Shown here: positions 1 to 11,500 of the stretch, in pieces | Layout: each line of letters opens with the position of its first letter | How positions within the stretch are numbered: position 1 is the first letter of the stretch | Assembly (NCBI RefSeq): GCF_016859285.1 | Contig: NC_053417.1 | Coordinates: forward strand, 25,739,206 to 25,803,205 | DNA length: 64,000 bases | Direction: 5' to 3' | Source: Xiphias gladius | Lineage: Eukaryota > Chordata > Actinopteri > Istiophoriformes > Xiphiidae | Translations under genes and position numbers: made by a program | The notes under the pieces: generated by a model | What the model was told of the DNA's origin: nothing | The model's input: only the letters and a program-made list of their open reading frames with translations | Databases searched by the model: none

Positions 1-345
1 CCAAGAGGTAGCATATAAAAATGGGAAGACCTCAGGCTTGCAATTGCTGTTTTGATTAATTGACTCTCGGGAATATACTGCATATATGTGACTAATTAAA
101 GAGTGAAATAAACAGCAAACATAAAAAATTGTGGCAACAATACCTAGAGTAGAAATAATAAGACTGCACTGCTTTTAGTGCTATGGCCATGCAGTTTTGT
201 TGTTTCGTTTTTTTTTTATTTTGCTCCTTGCAAAGAAAAAGAATTTCATAAAAATCTTTCTGTTTTCTCAGCTTTCTTGTTAACACATTCAACTGTAGAT
301 TTTTTTTTTTAATACCAGCAGTTAGCTTGTACATTTTATTGAATT
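1..345. other. AT-rich flank, no gene seen
   Basis: This stretch is AT-rich with several T and A homopolymers. I see no exon, RNA gene or recognisable repeat in it. A minus-strand AATAAA (TTTATT on the + strand at about 335-340) sits just past the stop of the doubtful minus-strand ORF at 346-573. Confidence 0.5.
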
Positions 346-573
346 TTATGAATTTAAAACTTGGACAAAATGATAAAACAAAGTAATTAAATAAGGCTGG
401 GGGGGGGGTGTTCTGTCATGGGGTGATTTAGATTTTTCCCACTGCGCTGAAATGCAACGCTTGACGTCACCCGTAGAGAGACGCACGCTTACCCCGCTGC
501 CGCAAACCCCGAGTAGCATGTCGTAAAACCGATCTGTATCAGTGTTGTCAGAGGAGTAAACTGTTATTGCCAT
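346..573 (-). CDS. Doubtful short ORF, head-to-head with zfp64
   Basis: A 75-codon minus-strand ORF begins MAITVYSSDNTDTDRF and ends VQVLNS. Its start is about 160 bp from the zfp64 start in divergent orientation. An AATAAA hexamer follows a few bases after its TAA stop. I do not recognise the protein, and I see no membrane segment, signal peptide or domain. The start context is weak (T at -3). The second half lies over low-complexity DNA (a G run at about 400-408). It could be a short transcript from a bidirectional promoter, or chance coding in the zfp64 promoter. The latter is more likely. Confidence 0.12.
   Translation of the reverse strand: MAITVYSSDNTDTDRFYDMLLGVCGSGVSVRLSTGDVKRCISAQWEKSKSPHDRTPPPQPYLITLFYHFVQVLNS
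462..469. promoter_or_regulatory. Perfect CRE palindrome upstream of zfp64
   Basis: The sequence reads TGACGTCA, the full consensus site for CREB/ATF bZIP factors, about 265 bp upstream of the zfp64 start codon. Several CpGs are nearby. Full palindromic CREs close to a start codon are often functional in CpG-containing promoters. That it works here is inference. It also lies inside the doubtful minus-strand ORF. Confidence 0.45.
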
Positions 574-599
574 TGATAACCAAGCCGAGGCAGATTTCG

Positions 600-732
600 C
601 ACCTTGAAATATGTAGTAGCCGTGCTGGCTCCATGTTCAGTTGAGCCGGTACAGTTTTAGCAGCATGGTGGACGTCTTGTAGGCTCCGAGGAGCCAGAAG
701 ATGAGTTGATCTCCAGCAAAACAAGCTCGAAA
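600..732 (+). promoter_or_regulatory. zfp64 5' leader / core promoter region
   Basis: This moderately GC-rich sequence leads directly into the zfp64 start codon. No TATA box is evident. If transcription starts upstream of 665, the leader holds two tiny upstream ORFs: ATG at 665 with five sense codons before TAG at 680-682, and ATG at 701 with two codons before TGA at 707-709. The position of the transcription start cannot be read from the sequence. Confidence 0.4.
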
Positions 733-3463
733 ATGGCAACATACAACGCCGAAGGTAAAGGGAAACACTTGTTAACGAGATTCCTAACGACACACCGCGT
801 TTCTGAAATATCTGTCGTAATGTTGCACACGTCTTGTTTTCGGGTTTCACGTCCGTGCATAGCACGAATTCCTAGCGAAATCGTGTGTTCCTGTCTTGTG
901 TTTTCTGCCTTCAGAAGTCGCTGCAGGACACAATGTTGTGGTGGAGGTGAGCCCAGACATCCATATCTGCGGCTTCTGCAAGCAGCAGTACAATAATTTC
1001 GAGGTCTTTCTCGCCCACAAGCAAAACGGATGTGCCCTACCCACCTCCGACCCGTCAGCCACCACTGCAGCGGCCACTCTTACAGGTAAAGTACCCCGGC
1101 TCGGGGTTTTCGTCGTTAATAACATGCACGCAAACTTGATCTACGCTCCGCTTGTCTCACGCACTGAAACCCTTTTCGTCGCACTCTCGTCCTACTCAGA
1201 TTCAAGCACCGAGTATGTGTTCGAGGAAACCTACCAGACCTGTGTGATGAGAGGTGTCAAAAAGATCCTGACCAAAGCACAGAAAACACCTTCCAAAAAA
1301 TTAAAGCCTACCCTGACTTCAAAGAGACACAGCTGCTGTTTCTCAGGTTGGTGCCTCCCGCCGTTTACGACCGCAACACATTCCCCTTTTAAAGACGCCA
1401 GGCCGGGAGAACCGTGCTTCCCCACAGTCAAAGTTCCATTCACTTCCCACAAGTACACAGGCTTCACGCACCTTGTAAAAGCACAACTTCTCTTGATCCA
1501 CAGGTTGCACTTTTAAAACACAGTATGGCCAAAAAGACATGGAGCGGCATCTCAAAACCCACACCGGTATGTCAGTGCCCCGCACATGTGACGCTCCGTT
1601 GCCAGAGCCCCGAGGAGGTAGATATTGACACAAGTTGTTTTTACCATCCACCATCCAGGTGAGAAGCCGTTTGAATGTGAGCTGTGCCACAAGCGCTTCA
1701 GTCGGCGAGACAAGCTCAACATGCACAGCCGCTTACACACAGGCGAGAAGCCGCACAAGTGCAAACACTGTCCCTACGCAGCGGCAGACAGCAGCAGTTT
1801 GAAGAAGCACCTGCGAATCCACTACGATGAGCGGCCGTTCAAATGCCAGATCTGTCCCTATGCCAGCCGCAATTCCAGCCAGCTCACCGTGCACCTCCGC
1901 TCCCACACTGGTAAGGAGTCACACGTGCGGAAATGTCAGCAACCCTAGGGTTTTATTCTGCAGACTGCGTGAAAGTAATTTTGTGTATCCTTAAAATGTT
2001 TTTTTTTTTCCTATTTATTTTTGCAAGGGGATGCACCTTTCCAGTGCCAGCAGTGTGATGCAAAGTTCAAAATCAACTCAGACCTGAAGAGGCACATCCG
2101 GATCCACTCTGGGGAAAAGCCTTACAAATGTGACTTTTGCGAGTACCGCTGCGCCATGAAAGGCAACCTGAAATCTCACATTCAGATCAAACATGGCACC
2201 GAGAACTCCTTCCAATGCATGCACTGCGATTTCAAGTGCTCCAACAAGACTGCCCTGCGGCAGCACTCGCGAGAACACCAGCCCACACAGCCCATCCAGT
2301 GTGCCAAGTGCACTTACTCCTGCTCCAGCAGGGGGGCGCTCAAGGTCCACGAGAGGATCCACTCAGAGGAGCGACCCTTTAAATGTGACTTCTGCAACTT
2401 CGCCTCCAAGCAGCGCAGCAACCTTGTCATTCACAAAAAGAAGTGCCACTCGGATAAGCCCGAGAAAGGGGGCGGCGGGAAAGGCGGCAGAGGTGGAGGA
2501 AAGAGCGGAGGAGGTGACTCTCCAAAGCCCGTCAGCTCCCGGTACCGGGCCAAACTAGACGCAGCTCGAGCCTTCTGCTGCGACTCCTGCGACGCGTCTT
2601 TCGTCAGGGAGGACTCCCTGCGGAGCCACAGGAAGCAACACAGAGACACTCAGAATGTGCTGCAGCTCCAGCTCTCTGCCCCAGCCGATGCAGTCAACTT
2701 GGTTCCTGTTCCAACGTCACAGAGCAACACCCGGCTGGAAGTTCCTATCCCGTCTGACGCAATGGCTCCTTATAGCAATGCACAGCTCAAAATCATCGTA
2801 TCTCACCCTTTGGGCCAGGAGAACCCCTTGATCCCAGCTGGTGTGGATGGTCAGAATAAGACCAACGTGGTCCTGCTAAGCCCAGAAAACCAGGACATGG
2901 TAGTGAACTCCATGATCCAGCAGGTCAACCTGCTGGCTCCTATGCAACCCCTCGGCTCGTCCCAGACGGCGGAAGCCACCCTCGAATCCCAGACGGTCCT
3001 CCTGACGCAGCTCAGCCCCGAGCACACCAACAACCCGCTCCACCAGGCCCTGCTGCGGACGGCCATAACCGCTCAGGACTCCAGCAGCGGCGCGCAGACA
3101 TTAATCACCACCTGCTCTGAACTGGAGGGCCTCAACGCCTTGATCCAGGAAGGTGGCACAGAGGTCACAGTGGTAACGGAAGGGAACGCCACCGTGGTGG
3201 CCACCGCGACTCCACCCGACATGGTGTGCGGTCCGTCGGAGGACATGTCCAAACCGGGAGGGACAGTCACTGTGGAGGAGAGTGCCTTGGCCTGTGAGGA
3301 GAGTGGGTTACTGGTGCCAAACATCAGTCTGGGCAGCCAGAATGTGGTCATCCACGGCGTTCCGCTGATTGTGTCCGCCCAGCCACAGCAGAGTGCGATA
3401 GAGCAGCTCCCTCCGCACACACTCTACTCAGACTCTCACACACTGGAAGGCATCCCGCAATGA
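733..3463 (+). CDS. zfp64: Zinc finger protein 64 (Zfp64), complete, 6 coding exons
   Basis: Coding exons are 733-754, 915-1085, 1200-1346, 1504-1566, 1659-1910 and 2028-3463. They join in frame to 696 residues, close to the usual length of vertebrate ZFP64. Exon 1 codes only MATYNAE plus one base. Residues 22-47 (DIHICGFCKQQ..., C26, C29, H42, C47) form the family's N-terminal C2HC finger. A second finger with CCFSGC spacing spans about 110-133. A run of classical C2H2 fingers follows from C141 with TGEKP-type linkers, including HKCKHCPYAAADSSSLKKH and FKCQICPYASRNSSQLTVH. A Gly/Lys-rich linker (about 2461-2520) separates the last finger (FCCDSC...H, about residues 400-422). The C-terminal 270 residues have no fingers and are rich in Q, T and V, like an activation domain. 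The family is nuclear and DNA-binding; mammalian ZFP64 acts as a transcription activator (MLL and Notch pathway links). All introns use GT-AG. Intron 5 ends in AAG rather than CAG. No frameshift is seen. Same-strand sall4 follows 26 kb downstream. Confidence 0.95.
1911..2027 (+). other. zfp64 intron 5; retention would truncate the protein
   Basis: The donor is GTAAGG at 1911. The acceptor is AAG at 2025-2027 after a T-rich tract, used because only this join keeps the conserved HTGDAPFQC linker. If the intron is retained, reading continues 12 codons to a stop at 1946-1948. That would give a short form ending after the third tandem C2H2 finger and lacking the C-terminal half. Confidence 0.6.
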
Positions 3464-4205
3464 GTTGAGGGTTCGGTGTGTTTTTCTGAAATTGAAAAGA
3501 CTGTAACTGCATCATAAGCTATTTCTTTGCCAGTAAGAACTCTTAGGCCTAAAGGTTACGCATGTGCCGGCCGTTGACATGCAACAGTTATTGTTTCCAG
3601 CCGTTTAATCATTAACCACTGAGGCGACGATTCTGTCAACTTCGGAGAAACAATTGTTTTAATTTCCAGATTTTAGAATAATTAATTGTTGTCGTAGCAT
3701 ATTGGTTCAGTACAGAATGTTCTCATGTTCAGCACTGAATAACTTTTGAATATGAAAGTCGGTCATTGGAGCATAATTTCATACGCTCAGTTTTTGGAGG
3801 CACCAGGACTGAAATAATGTTTATTTTCAGCAAACATCTTGGAAGAAATTCTAAAGTGTAGAAGAATGAAGTTTGAAACAAATAGTCACAACACTTGAAA
3901 ATTGAATTTCCTTGCGCCGTGGTTTTCTCCAATTGTCCATAAGGTGGCAGCAGAGTGATAAGAGTCAAGGGTGAAGTTTACTCTGAACGTGGATTATTGC
4001 AGCCTTGGAGCATTGATTCTACAAATTCTGTATATTTGGGTTTTTTTGGGGGGGAAAATGAATATTTTAAAGTCCTAGTTCTGAACCTACAAAGTAGATG
4101 TCAAGTGTAGAAAACATTAGCCTGCATATCAAGGTCTTATTTTCTAAAAGCCAAGTTGCTCTCCCAATAGATTTTTTTTCAATAAAGTGCCTGTTTTTCT
4201 TGTTG
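3464..4205 (+). other. zfp64 3' untranslated region
   Basis: AT-rich sequence follows the TGA stop with no further open frame of note. The only AATAAA before the next repeat-rich zone is at 4181-4186 and is the likely polyadenylation signal, giving a 3'UTR of about 740 bases. The exact cleavage site is not visible. Confidence 0.6.
4181..4186 (+). terminator. Polyadenylation signal AATAAA (zfp64)
   Basis: A canonical hexamer about 720 bases past the zfp64 stop, followed by a TG/T-rich stretch (GTGCCTGTTTTTCTTGTTG) that fits a downstream element. Confidence 0.6.
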
Positions 4206-4667
4206 CTGTCTATTATTCGGGCCGTTTTTACACTCAGGCTTCAGCACTTAGTATTTGCAGAGAGTGAAAGCTGGACCTAAATAGGAGTCTCCCGTGAACA
4301 GTTGACCATTGATTTCTCCCTCGCCCCTCAGCACTAATGGCTCTCCCGATGCAGACTCCTACATTTTGTGGCTCAGCATGGCCACAAACTCAGATTGAAG
4401 TTGTTTGATGAATGACTCTCCGCCTGCGCTAAAGTTTCACCTCAGAGTTGGTTTGTGTTTCAAAAGGTGAACTGTCTTCCGCCGGAAAAAGGAAATGTTA
4501 CTCAGAACAAAAAGCAAAGAAATGATGACAATACCCCTTTTCTTGTCATACATTTAAGCCGGTGTGATATATCATATAACTCATCGTTTACCTCATATAT
4601 TGTATATTATGCCTTTTATTCTGTGAAATCCATTTAAACTTTACATTTTATGAATGTGAAACTCTAC
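4206..4667. other. Intergenic, nothing recognised
   Basis: Unique-looking AT-rich sequence downstream of zfp64. I find no exon, RNA or repeat signature. Confidence 0.4.
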
Positions 4668-5480
4668 CACTGATGGAATTAACTTAAGTACAATTCAGAG
4701 TTATCTGTACTTACCTTTATATCTTTACTTTAGTACTTCCATTTTGTGCTACTTTGCTCCATTTATGTGAGAAATATTGTACTTTTTACTCCACTCCAGC
4801 TATGGCAACTAATTAGTAGCAGGTTAAAAGAAAGGTTTGACATGTTAAGAAATACAAACACTTGCTTTCTTGTGAAGAGTCAGACAAATCAACACAACTT
4901 TCATACCTGTCTGTTGAATATGAAGCTACGGCTAGCAGTCGGCTAGCTCAGGTTAGCATAAAGGTAGGGGGAGCGCCTGGCTACCTAGCCCAGAAATAGT
5001 TCACATAAACGCCTGTAAAGTAGCAACTTGGAGTTTTTAAAACTTCAGTAGCAAACAACTGAGATATAGCTTGTGCTGGTAGGCAAATTTTGTTACTTTT
5101 GGAGAAACCGGGCTAGGTGTTTCAGCATGTTTCTGGGCTTTAAACTAAGCTAATCTAGCCCACCTCATATTTAGGTACTGTATGAGACAGATATAAAGAG
5201 TGGTATCGTTCTGTCATCTAACTCCCGACAAGAAAGGGAATAGATTAATTCCCAAAAATGTCAAACTATTCCTTTGAGGAAAAACCTATAGCAGTTTATA
5301 ACATGATGCATTTTTACAGATTACAGATACTTTTAAGTACTCTACATTTTGCTAGTCAGTACTTATGTGCTTTTACCTCAGTAAACTTTTGAATGGAGGG
5401 ATTTTACTTGTAATGAAGTAGTTTTAACTTATTGCGGTTGCACTGTTACTTAAGTAACTGATCTGAATACCGAACTTAAT
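4668..5480. repeat. AGTACTT-rich teleost interspersed repeat, split by a nested element
   Basis: The left part (about 4668-4805) carries motifs such as CTTTACTTTAGTACTTCCAT and ACTTTTTACTCCACTCCAG. The right part (about 5300-5480) has ACTTTTAAGTACTCTACATT and GTTACTTAAGTAACTG. Together they match a repeat I recall as abundant in percomorph genomes, probably a non-autonomous DNA element. The middle (4824-5278) is a separate TIR element inserted into it. The family name is not assigned. Confidence 0.6.
4824..5278. mobile_element. Non-autonomous TIR element (MITE-like), diverged copy
   Basis: The left end (AAAGAAAGGTTTGACAT) and right end (TGTCAAACTATTCCTTTGAG) are inverted versions of each other. 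The interior has the gctagct / ttagcataaag and 'tctcatctaactc ... caagaaag' blocks typical of a short fish DNA transposon without coding capacity. The intact relative at 15038-15549 supports the same family. It lies inside an AGTACTT-type repeat, so it inserted later. Confidence 0.65.
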
Positions 5481-8400
5481 AGTGAATGTCTGCCACAAAT
5501 CTGCAATCAAAATCCCCGGTCCAGGATAAATGAGAATATCTCCTCTTAAATCTGAAAAAATAAAAATTTCAACTCAGTTGAGATTAAGTAGAGATTTTTA
5601 TTGGTTCGCCTGCTCACCATTAATAACTAACAAATACTTCACAGCTTCAGGAACATAAAACAACCAGTTTACAGGGAAAGACGTACTCCGTTCATATTGA
5701 GCGCCTTGTTCTGATTCTTCTGTGGGTCTGGACCGGGAAAAGTTGAGTCAAGCTCTTGCGTTGCCAGTAACTACACTCACATTCATATTATAACCGCACC
5801 GCTGACCTGCGGTGTCACGGCCGAGTCTTTTGAGCGCTGTGTGTGTGCGATTTCAGGATCGAAAGTCTTGTCGCCCGATCTTCAGGTGGCATTGCAAGAC
5901 GGCTCCCGAAATTCTATTATGTATGACGGTGGTCGTTATGTGGGAAAAGCAAGAAGTGCTCTCTGGTGTATCTCTTTGATCTATTATCTAACAGACTTGC
6001 AGGCCTTGCTCCTGAGCACTCTTGAGGAGGAGAGCCCATTTTTTCTCCCCCCCTTCCCCTGTTCCACAAACGACATCATGGCTGGGTTAAGTGCTTTTTT
6101 CTATGGGCTACAAACTCTTTGGAGATTTGCTTGAGGGAAGGGTTGGAGTCATGCAAAGCTCAATTTATTTTGTGCGTGTTGGGTTTTTAGGCTGGATAAT
6201 ACACGAATGATGGGATAGGTCACACCTTATTTTAAGCACGTGTTATGGTTGGTTTCTAGTTAAAAACAGCAAAAGAAATTCTATCATAAAAATCTAAATT
6301 TTTGTCTTTGAACCTTTTGGTTTTTAGAGAGGCAGCGGGAGGTTTCAACGGATCTCTTGATACTGTATGGCACTTCTCAGTTCCTTCCTTCCTGTGTTTT
6401 GGGATGTCAGCCTTTGAATGGGGTCATAAATGTCTCCCCCAAAAAGCAACTTCCACCCACAGCTGCTTAAAGAAATCGTAAGTTGTGAAGCATTCCTCCT
6501 GGACATAAACAGATCCAGAGAGCACCAGGTGACAGAGGGACAACAGCCAGGACTAGGTCGCACGTGACCATTGGTAAAAGAGAGCGGCTACTTTAAATAG
6601 CGTGAAAATGTCAAAGGGCTGTAAGTGAATGTAGTACTCAGTTAGTATTAATTTCTCTCATCAGAGGTGGGTATAAATCGTTCAGACAGCCACTGAGTGC
6701 AGACTGTTTTTTCACACTGCACTCTTCCAGATGCAATCTGTCACTCGGTTCAACAATACATTTTTGACCTTTGCTTTGTTTGCACACAATTTGCTATCCC
6801 AAGAGTAAATGGTATTGAATGCCCTAATGAAATTAACTGATTTGTAAAGTATTGATATGGATTTGTTTTCCAATGCAAGCATCTTTTCGCTGTGACACTA
6901 TTGACATCTTAAGTGAGTTTTGATTTCTCAGTCCACTGGAGGCTTTTATCTTGTCTTTGTTCAATTCTTTTTGTCTGTGTGATAGAAATACAAGACGATA
7001 GAGCAAGACGATTTGATTAGCCTTTTACAGCCAAGTAGCCAAGAAACACCTTCATTTGCTTTTCTGAATGCAATGTGATTGTTTGTTAACACATTATTCG
7101 GCTATTGTGTCCCAGAGTGGAATCAATAGCATCGGTTCGGGGCAAAAATTCTGGTTGTAAGATTTTTGTGCCTCTGTGGGTGGTTGTATGTTTCGTAGGA
7201 CGTGTTTTTCTCTTTTTTTAAAAGAAATCTTGCACAATTCAAAGCGACCGTCTTCTCAAATCTGCACATCAGACACATTCATTTCTTCACTTTTTCACAG
7301 TCTCGGAAAGCATTGTCACCTTTTTGCGCTATTCGTGTGGCGTTTGAGTGCTTACGGTGTTGTTTTTGTCTATCTTGGGTTGTCAGGAAGCATTACCCTG
7401 ACGGGCTCTTTTGTTGTTGTTACTTTAAGATTGAAAGCAGCAGTTTAGGACCACTCCTCGGGGTGCTGAAAAATAAGTACAATTTTGAGCCAACGGTCGT
7501 GGCTGGAGAGAGAGCACCAAAGCCCATAATGTCCTTTAATGGACAATGGAATGCTACAGTATCTCCTGCTCTCCATCGCAGAGCCGGTGCCTTTTATAAC
7601 AATGTCCTTTATAACGATGTGGGTTTCACCGTTTAGCAATGAGCGCTGAGTGTGATCTCGTGAATGCAAATAACCAGCCATCAGCTTTTGTGATTCAGTA
7701 ACAAAGACATTTAGCCATTGTTTTCCTGTCCTGTTTCTGTGCCACCAACCCTACACAAATGAATGTTTGCATGGTTTTGACCGTGCACATGGTGCCATGT
7801 ATAGAAGAGGGGAACAATCGCTCAATTGTTTTCTTTTATTCCATATTTTGAGGGATGCAAGTTGTGCTGGGGACACTGGCTAAGTGTTAGTCTTGGGCCA
7901 TCAGGTTTAGCTCTGCGCAGATACAGGATTTGTTTTTTTATGCCCGGTTTTGTGACAACCTCTGATCATTCTCACATGTCAGCACGTTGCTTTGTCTTTT
8001 CCCTGTCCGCATTCTCATAGTTTGTAGAGCAGGACAGTCAGTTTTTGTGTGGTTAGGCATTTGTTTTCATTGCCAGCCTGTCATTACAGAGTGATTAGAT
8101 TGTTCTTAAGCATTCAATAATTAAAGTTAAGCTTGCGAAGAATTGGAATAGCAAATTTGACTGTAGCAATACCCGTAAATGGGGTTCTGTTGGCTTGTAT
8201 GGACATTTAGAATGACATAATACTTGTCGCTTTGTTTCATTTTAAGTCAACAAAGTGTTACCACCGTGCGGGATTCAAAACTTAAACATTTAACTTTTAA
8301 ATGAACTAATGTGTTATCTCAGTCAGTACCCAGTGTGAGAATATTGTGCCAATTATACTTGTTGATAACCAAACAAATCTATTTACAATTTTAGAAATTC

Positions 8401-8533
8401 CACTGGTTTCAACAGATGGCTATGAGCAGGCAAAATATTTTCTTTGTTCACACATGCCTTATCCTAAGAAAACAAACATGATGGAAATCTGATCTTTATA
8501 CATACAAGCCATTGTTGTGTGTCAGTCTCTCTC
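5481..8533. other. Intergenic, no gene supported
   Basis: Mostly unique, AT-rich sequence. Several ORFs of 60-145 codons occur on both strands, but none has a recognisable domain, splice context or codon pattern. No clear transposon ends were found. Confidence 0.4.
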
Positions 8534-8588
8534 TGTGTGTGTTTCTGTGTGTGTGCGTGTGTGTGTGTGTGTGTGCGTGTGTGCGCGC
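8534..8588. repeat. (GT)n microsatellite, interrupted
   Basis: GT dinucleotide run of about 55 bp with C interruptions ending in GCGCGC. Alternating purine-pyrimidine DNA; polymorphic length expected. Confidence 0.85.
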
Positions 8589-11500
8589 TTAGGTCTGTGT
8601 TTGCCTTGCCTGCTTTCAAAGCTTTTAATGCACACAGATACTGCTGCTGCCAAATATCATTCTTATGCAGTATGAACAAAACAAGACCAAAAAAAAAAAA
8701 TCTAATCCAGAGCGGATATGAAGTAATTAGAAAAGCAGTGGATAGTATTGTGGAGCAGTGGTTGGTTGCTCGCAAAGTATTGTGGATTAATGTTGACATT
8801 CAGCATCTCTACAGGAAAGGTTTGGAAACTGACATTTAGGTTTTTTTTATCATCTTTCCAATTTTTTAATTCACAAACGCGTGAGAAATGATTTTTTTTT
8901 TTTTTTCCACGCAAACAGTCGAGAAATATTTTATTTTCATGTCCGCTGTGGTTTAGGTTCATCAGGGTGATCTATGAGGTATGTCGTCTGTACATCCTTG
9001 TCATTACTGATGATGACTCAGAGTACACCGAGGGACTCGGCCGGTGGCAGACCCAGGAAATGTCCTTGTTTTCATTTCGATATGGTGTGGAGAGTGAGGA
9101 TGGTGATGGGGGCAGAGAGAGAAGATAAGATTAAGGCTGTGCTTTTTTCAAGTACTACCATTACCATAACTAATGTGACTGCCAAAAGGAGTCACTTCTA
9201 TTTTTTAGTTGCTACCAGTAAAAAAAAAAAAGAAAAGAAAAAAGAAAATGTGCCTCCATCCCTGGTGTTGTCTTTCTGCCTTAAATGAAATTCTCTCACT
9301 GCCACCATAATGTCCACCCAGCCCCATGATCTAAGTCATAGCCTGTCCATATTTGCTGTTTGTTTGACCCTTTAAGGGCACGAACCCTGGCTGATCCTTC
9401 ATCTGAGGACAAAGCTTATGTTTGCAGTGACATAATAAATGCCTGTGCAGAGAAAACAATGGCTGATGAATTCAGCGGGAGTCGGGCACAGTGGACAGCA
9501 GAGACACAGAGACACAGAGACGTGGCCCGAAACTTCCAGTGTCATGGAAAGTTTTCAGACAAGGGCCCACACCTTGGCCAAACACACAGAGTGCTCCCAA
9601 AATGAGGGGAGCTGTCGTCCCAAAGGGATCAAATTGCTGCGGTTGTTTTAGAGACAGTGGCAGGGCGGGACTCGAGCGTTGCCGCGATCAGAAGGTTATA
9701 ACACTAAATGTTTATACAGTATGAAGCTTTGTGACTGTTGGAGACAGTCAGAGATGGGGCTCTGCTCCTTGAGGAAGAAAGACGCTTTGTTTTTATAGGC
9801 TGCCTGCAATGTGTTGAGGACTGAGGACATCTGCTTTATTAGCATATGTGATTCCACCCCCGGCTATGAAACTGCTGGTGGTCTGATAATGTGTCATACT
9901 GTTACTGGTATCTGTAAATACACGCTGTGTGAAGGACCGGCCTGCAAAGGCCGCGCAATTTCATGAATGGGTTGCGCTTTTTGAATCAGGTTTAGAAATC
10001 TACATTTAAACCTGTGACTGAAACAGAGGAAGTGGGCTTCTCCGAGTGCATGCTTTGAATGCAAAAAGTTTTTGTTTTTTCCACTGCACCACACAGAGTT
10101 TAGCGCTGCATGAATGCGTGTTGCTGCAAAAGTTTTTAGTCTGGCTCTCCTGGAGTTTATTGGTGTGAAAATTCCTCAGAAGCATTCTCAGAGTCATTCT
10201 TAGGTCATTACAGATGCATCCCACCCATGCACTCATACTGGCTCATGGATTACCATTTTCTTTGTTAGGCTAATTGCATTATTGTGGCTTTTTTAAAAAA
10301 AAAGAAAAAGTAGGGGGTATGTGAGCTTTTGTATGAATGTACAATCACTTATGGATGAGATTAATTGTCTCCAGATGGAAATGAAATAGTTTTCACTGTG
10401 GACACTGAAGTTGTTTTGGTTGGATGTGACGATTTAAAACATTTCACGCTTAAAATTGAGGGTTGGTTGCTCGTTTTTATCAGCAACTCTTCACTGATGT
10501 TACTCTGGTTTGAGGTTGACCTGCGACAGCCAGCCTCGGGCTGTTTCCTGTTACCACAACTTCATGTCAGATAATTAATTAGTTTATGAATGATGCACCA
10601 TTTCTCAAAAAGCTGCCCGATAAAGATCATGTGGCAAGGGCCCTTCAGACAGATATCATCTATTAAATAGACCAGGCCCGTGTAACCCAACACCTTTTAG
10701 GGAATGCACTCAATCAAGCCCATTGTGTCTGCTCACATACAGTTCCTTCTGTGAGATAAGTATGGCCTGGCCACAGAGATAACAACAATGCCTTAAAAGC
10801 ATGGATGAGATGCTCACTGTCAACACCTCAGTTCGTGGGATTCTCGTCCGGTTTAATCTGCTTGCGCAGCTCAGTCAAGCAGCTCTGGTCATAAAAGTGG
10901 TGGATAAATAACACAATAAATGACAATATTATGAATGTGGAAAGTTTCGCTCCTGCGGAGAGTCTCCAGTAAGCCATTGTCTCTAATATCACATTATCGC
11001 AGACTAATATTCAGACAATTAGTCAGGATATAATGAGATGAGCCGGTGCCAGTGGTGTGATTCACTCTGCAATTTGATGAGGGCAGCTTCTGAATAGGCA
11101 GCATAAATATTATGGCACGGAGGATGTGAGTCAGGCCAGAGAGAATCCAGTTCGTTGAGCCATTACACGAGTTGAAAGGAAGGAGAGGAAGTCAGTTTGA
11201 AGATTTGTCACCAGCACATCTTTCTGTTTTAGGAAAGGGGTGGGTTCTGCACGGCTCAGGAATGTGGGAAAAAGACCTGAGTGTTGGAAGGGTTTTTGTT
11301 TTGTTTTTCCACAAATAAGTCTAACTTGTCCGACTAATCACCAGATTCAGAAAAACGCTACAAAGGACATTGTTTTTCGTTTCATATTTATTTCACTTCT
11401 TATAACTGCAGTTTTGCATCTCCACAGTTATAACGGAAAACCAACATCAGGCCTGATAAAACTTTGTTCAGGACCTAACTATGCTAAATATGTGTGTCCT

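Noticed and set aside
1231..1726. Minus-strand ORFs across zfp64 exons 3-5
   Set aside because: Antisense shadows of real exons and introns; the + strand exons are fixed by the zinc-finger frame.
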